Below, in pieces: positions 41,280 through 64,000 of a DNA stretch of 64,000 nucleotides. The position numbers were made by a program, and so were the translations under genes. Position 1 is the stretch's first letter. The number at the start of each line of letters is the position of its first letter. The stretch comes from Cinclus cinclus (taxonomy: Eukaryota > Chordata > Aves > Passeriformes > Cinclidae), in the NCBI RefSeq assembly GCF_963662255.1, contig NC_085056.1, positions 6,700,216-6,764,215 of the forward strand, given 5' to 3'. Under the pieces are notes generated by a model, which was given only the letters and a program-made list of their open reading frames with translations, was not told the origin of the DNA and made no database searches.

Positions 41280-42840
41280 TGTGATGCCAGTGTGCTGAGA
41301 GGCTCCTGCATTGTGGTGTCCAAAATGTTCTTAGCAGGCATTTAGTTGTGTTGGTGCTCTTCTTGCCGACCAGGTGTGTGTTTGACACACCTGTGTGGTT
41401 TCTGTGGCTCTGCTCCCAGTGAGAGCCATGGTGCCCCCCTTTGTTTTCCACTGGTGTTTCTATACAGGCAGTTGCTGCATGGAGGAGCTGGTCCATGCTG
41501 TGCTCCTCACACAGGGAAACAAAGCAAAACTTCTGTGTATGATTGTACTGCTTCCAGGGAGCCTAAACCACACTAGGAATGAGATCTGACACAGCAAAGT
41601 GGGGCAAGGACTGTGACTTTGTAGAACAGTTCAGAAGCTGGGAAAGAATGCCTGTCACATGTACCAGTTTCAGAGGGATGGAGATGGATATTGATGGATA
41701 TCTCTTCAGTGTCTTTCTGAAGAGTCACTATGACACGAGTAGTTTCCCCCCCAACCTGAGGCTGTCTTAAATCCTTCTGCAAGTATGGATCCTCCTCTCT
41801 GGGTTATGCTGTGTGTGCAATAGATCTTCCTCAAACAACAGCCAAATGGCACAATTTGTAGGGACTCCTGGAAATCCAACCCAGCTCTTTTAACAGCAGG
41901 AACTGGAAGTTAAACAGGTTTTGCACAACACCGAAGGACATAATGGCCGATAGAGTTAAAATCTCTTCAACAGGCAATGGGAATCCAAAGGGCAGGCACT
42001 TTGCAAGGCGTTTATTTAAACATAATTCCATTAATACAACAAAAAGCATTTTTTGCTGATACAGTGTGACTGAAGTGTTAGAAAGAAAGGGGTTCTTTGA
42101 GAAGCTCTGCTGGGAGCAGTGTCTGCACATCCTGCATGGATGGGATTCCCTTCTCCACTGTGTGTCCGAGTTCACTTTTCACAAAAAGGTGCAGCTTCCC
42201 AAAGGGAGGAATGGAAGAAGACAGTGCTTTGCACCTGCTGCTTGTCACACTATTGGGCTGACCTTGGGTTTGGGTGTTGTTCCCCAGGGATTCTCCAACT
42301 CACTGGAGCCTTTTCCTTTGGGTGTTTCCCAAGCAGTTTGGCAGTGTGGAGTCTCAGAGGTTGTAACTTTCTGTATCAAACTGGCTTGTACAGATACCTA
42401 AATATATATATCGTAACTATATATGTAGTGTATATATATCAAGTCTAAATATATAACTATAAAAATATTCTTAAGGAAGAGAGAGGATCATTCTGTCATG
42501 AGCACCGTGTGTCAGAGCTGTAACTTCAGTTGCGGCTCAAGAGAAGGCAGCTCTTGCCTTAAGTAGGTCTCCAGTTGTTCTTTTGACAGTCATGGCTGTG
42601 GAATGATGACAAGGGCCTGTTTATTGCTCTGCAGCCATGGAAAGAGTGGAAACATGGAATTACGTGTCATATACAGAGGAACGAACTCATAGTATAAGTC
42701 TGCTCAAGGATCTTGTTTTTCTTCCTGCTGGCTGTGGCTTCACAGCAGGAATACACTTTTTTGTAGTGTATTCTCAAAACTTATTTATATAAACGCCTTC
42801 AAAGACTGTGTAGCCATATGGATCCTGCTGAGAGCCAAAG
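41280..42840. other. Short intergenic interval between CENPT and RANBP10
   Basis: No exon is recognised on either strand. AT-rich low-complexity sequence (TATATA runs) lies at about 42.40-42.47 kb. In human this interval contains TSNAXIP1; nothing resembling its coiled-coil exons is visible here. Confidence 0.6.
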
Positions 42841-43004
42841 GAGCCTTTGCGAGCAGCAGCGGGTCAGCCGGGGTGTCTCATCCGTGCCCTCGCAGCCCAG
42901 AGCCGCCGGTGCTCCCCGCTGCCGGGCTTTGCCGGAGCGCCGTGGCCGCGCTCGGTTCGTTCCTCCGCCGCGGGCCCGCCGTGGCGCGCGCGCTCCGTTT
43001 ACCC

Positions 43005-43018
43005 GTCGCTACGGCAAC
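43005..43018 (+). promoter_or_regulatory. RFX X-box-like motif
   Basis: GTCGCTACGGCAAC: half-sites GTCGCT and GGCAAC separated by two bases, close to the X-box form GTNRCC-N(0-3)-RGYAAC with one mismatch. X-boxes mark many ciliary gene promoters. Confidence 0.5.
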
Positions 43019-43175
43019 GACCACGCCCGCAGGACCTCCTCGCACGCCGCCATAGCTGCCCACGCAGCGCCTGACGCGCGGGCTCGGCGCGGCGGCCGAA
43101 ACCGGCCCGTGAGCGGAGGCGGCCGGCGGGCGCCTGCAAGCGCTGGGCGGCCCTTGGGTTCCGAGCTGCCGCGGA

Positions 43176-43194
43176 GCACTCTGGGAGTGGGAGT
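43176..43194 (-). promoter_or_regulatory. SBS-like (ZNF143/THAP11) motif
   Basis: On the minus strand ACTCCCACTCCCAGAGTGC matches the SBS consensus at 15 of 19 positions by eye, with the CCCAGA-TGC half well kept. Confidence 0.5.
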
Positions 43195-43290
43195 CTCGTG
43201 CCCTACGGCACTGATGGGAGCAGAGCGGAACGGGGACACGGTTCCCAGCGTACAGCGCGCCGAAGGGGGGGACGGGGCTTTGCATGCTCC

Positions 43291-43309
43291 GCCTCTAGGG
43301 AATTGTAGT
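43291..43309 (-). promoter_or_regulatory. SBS (ZNF143/THAP11) motif with perfect ACTACAATTCCC core
   Basis: On the minus strand ACTACAATTCCCTAGAGGC: the first 12 bases fit the SBS consensus exactly. It lies about 150 bp upstream of the RANBP10 start codon, where functional SBS sites usually lie relative to the transcription start. Confidence 0.7.
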
Positions 43310-43344
43310 CTCGGTGAAAGCCAGCGGCGAGCGGGCGGGTTTGA

Positions 43345-61176
<17,832 letters not shown>

Positions 61177-64000
61177 GTAAGTCACTGTTAAGGTTTGTTT
61201 TGATTTACAATCTGTGTTGAATGTTTATTTAAAATAAAGCATTTTCTTTATATATATGAATTAGTGAATGTGTTTCTATTAATAAAATTGCATTATTATA
61301 ATTGTCTTATATCTGTAAGTTTCAACCTATTGAGTGTTATCTTAAATTGAGTTAATGGTGTTGTCAATACAGCCATGATGATTTTAGCTGATAATAGAAA
61401 TTAAAACTAAACTAATGAGTAATGGGCAAGATGATGAGCTTTCAGACAGGTAAACTCTCTTCTTTATGTCTGAAAAGTAAGTAGGAAAATAATTTTGCGT
61501 TTAATCTATATACTCTGCATGACAAATTTACGTGAAGGAAACTGAAAATGACAGGATAATTGGTCTGTTGTATTGTCTTCTTTCCTTCTTCCCACTGAAA
61601 GACTACAGAAATGTGAGAGTGGTATTTCCAGTTAATATTATTGCTTATTTTGTTTGAAATGTGTGTTTTGAGGTTTGCTGCTATGTTGGTTGAGTGGCTT
61701 CTTTTTAGAAACAAATAATTGGTAATCCTTCTTTGATAATATCCAATTTTTAGAGTAAAATATCAATTTCTATATATGTATTGATGCAGTGACTTCTATG
61801 CCAGAAATTCTTTCGACTGGGTTTGAAATTGGAACTTTGTATTTGGTAGAAAGTAAATGTTCTCCAGATGCCAAAATGAATGACAACTGGTCAGTGGTGG
61901 GGCCTTTTTTGGCTTTAGGTGTTACTTCTGGTAAAATTGTTTTAAAAATTAAATCTGTGTTCAAGCTTTTGTTATGGATCTTAGTATCTGGAAAGGAGAA
62001 TGTTTTGTGAATGTCCTAACAAAAGAAAGGTCTGATAACTGTCTTGGGGAGATTGGTTTGAGTGGCACCTGTGCTTTAAAGAATGTGCATCTTACTGCAA
62101 ACTGTATTTGTTAGTAATTGTTATGACAACTGCATCAGTCAGTCCTACTCTCTCTGCACTTTCTCTCCCCCCAGTCCTCCTGATCCAAGTGGGTTGTGTG
62201 CCATGTACAAGGCAAAGCATGACTCTAGTCCCATCATCTCTTTCCAGGGTTGTAGTGCTTGGAAAAAGGGTTGTTGGGCTATTAATGGAGCCTGTTCTGT
62301 TCAAGAAATGGCTCTATGGCATGTGTGTTGGAAAGATGGGAGAATGTCTTGTAGACTTGCAGATGGTTGGTTGGATTATGCTTAATTTAGGATTTTCCTG
62401 GGGTTATACAGGTACATACACTGTTCAATACTAACCTGAGATGGTGTGTACTGAATGTCTCAGGTGTGCTGTCCTGAAATTTAACAGCCAGTGTAATTTC
62501 TTCTTTTTTTTTTTTTTTTTTTTTTTTTCCCTTCGGTGACTAAAAATTACCCAAACCACTTCTGGTAAATGGCTTTAAAGCCCAGGAGTTATATGGTTAC
62601 ATGGGCAGCATTTGTGACCATTTGAGTCCAAGTGCCTGTATACCCCTGTCATTTCTAGGGTGCGTGTGATGGACATGGAATTCTTTTCTCTGTGAAGAAA
62701 AGCATAAAGTGAACTTGAGACTTGAGACAGTGCTTATTTAGCAGTGAATTGTACAAATTTGGTCCTGTGAACCTGTTGTGTGTCTGATCACATCCACATT
62801 ATCCTGCCAAGAGTCGTTCTGTGGTCATAGTTAGGTTGCTCTCCCATCATCTCTGTAAGTTTAACTGCGTGGCTCTGTATTACAGCTCAGTAATTATCTT
62901 CCTGGGTTTTGGAGAATGTGTGATTTTTTTTTTAAACTATTTTTTAGTATACATTGTTCAAGTAACTGAAGTGAGAAACATTTCCAGGCTTAACTGTTAT
63001 CAGGTCCTTCACAGCACAGGGTAAGTGAGAGCTCACAAAGAAGTGACAGACTTTGGAGTCTTGACTTGGCTTCAGGTCAAAGTGTAATTTTAACTTTTTG
63101 TGACCTGAAACCCTGCCAGGTTTGTCTTCTTAGACCCTTTCTAAGTCACTTCTGCTTTAACAGATCGATTTTCACTCAGAGTGCTGCCAGGGAAGTGTGT
63201 AACCACTACAAGTGGTTGTTGGGAGCCTGGTACAGGAGCCAAAGTTGGTCCCTTTCTTGTTCCCAGTTCCACTGGGAATCCTTGGTGGCACTCTGGGAGT
63301 CCTAATTCAAAGAACAATCTTGCTGCTGGGTTCTGTCTCAAACTCCTTTTCCCCCACAAGGACAAACACTTTGGCCATATCCAATTCCAAGTCAGGGCAT
63401 TTGTGCTTTATTGCCAAATTTATTTTGGCTTCAGCCCAGCTGGGTTCTGGTGGGGGTAGTGCTGAGCTTTCTCTGAAGGTTACAAGTGTGATTGGAGCCA
63501 CATGAGCTGAGTTTCCTTAACTGTCCCTCTCTGCATTGAGAACAGAGACTGCTTATAATTGGGGAGTTCCTCGTCCATGTTCAACTCAGGGTTTCTTTGT
63601 GCTGTGTTTTGAAATTCAGTCAGCAGGTCTGAAATAATTGTAGGATTATTACTAACTACCAACTTTTGTGACCCTGTCATATCTTGATTTTTAAACATTT
63701 TTGAAAGACATTTAGAACATTCACTAATAAGCATTCAGCTTGAAACCAGTGGTTTTTAGTGAAATGTCTGCTCACTCCTTTCCCCACATTCAATATTTTT
63801 TTTTTCACGTGTGCTCAGCATTTTGGTATTTGAGGATGAAATTACATGTTGCAGCTGAACTGATCCAACTCCCTGTCATCAAAGGAGAGAAACCTGACCC
63901 TTCCCTCCTTCCCACCCCATCTGCACAATCACTGTTTTCTTCTCTGGTGCAAGCCTTTGGCTCTGCCTATTGTCACCTTGGCCAGGCCAGCTTTCAGGCC
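61177..64000 (+). other. RANBP10: RANBP10 intron 3, beginning (runs off the window)
   Basis: After the 61124-61176 exon no further RANBP10 exon is found; the next should start with the sequence for a WDKHSYGYHGDDG-like segment. A T25 tract lies at 62504-62528. Nothing else is recognised. Confidence 0.65.

Overview
The window is vertebrate nuclear DNA, almost certainly from a bird. The genes are split by GT-AG introns and have CpG-island promoters. The recognisable interspersed repeats are mostly fragments of CR1, the avian LINE. Coding exons match human chromosome 16q genes. The species cannot be fixed from the sequence alone.

Layout, left to right. (1) 2171-7918, + strand: the last five coding exons of RSPRY1, ending with the second half of its SPRY domain and a C3HC4 RING finger, followed by a long 3' UTR to about 10.47 kb. 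(2) 11625-18216, +: complete ARL2BP (six coding exons, 149 aa) behind a CpG island at 10.54-11.24 kb. (3) 20505-22829, -: complete PLLP (four exons, 173 aa), convergent with ARL2BP. (4) 23651-23733 (+) and 23888-23970 (-): two identical tRNA-Leu(CAG) genes facing each other tail to tail, between CR1 fragments. (5) 27080-27814, -: single-exon THAP11 (244 aa). (6) 28065-40997, +: CENPT (14 coding exons in my model, 690 aa), divergent from THAP11 across about 250 bp. (7) 43462-61176 and beyond, +: the first three coding exons of RANBP10, with a 16.5-kb second intron. The gene runs off the right edge.

In the human map as I remember it, RSPRY1-ARL2BP-PLLP lie together in 16q13 and THAP11-CENPT-RANBP10 in 16q22.1. 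The window therefore joins two blocks that are well apart in human, with the junction between the tRNA pair and THAP11. TSNAXIP1, which sits between CENPT and RANBP10 in human, is not in the 2.2 kb between them here.

No prokaryotic-style system, intact virus or new multigene system was found. The most interesting signals are regulatory and structural: three ZNF143/THAP11-type (SBS) motifs in tandem in the THAP11-CENPT promoter and two more upstream of RANBP10; an RFX-type X-box in the RANBP10 CpG island; the inverted tRNA-Leu pair; a 91-nt imperfect palindrome in a CENPT intron that could fold like a microRNA precursor; and a repeat of about 0.75 kb present in ARL2BP intron 2 and again just after its stop codon. 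THAP11 has alanine-rich sequence where the human protein has a long glutamine tract.
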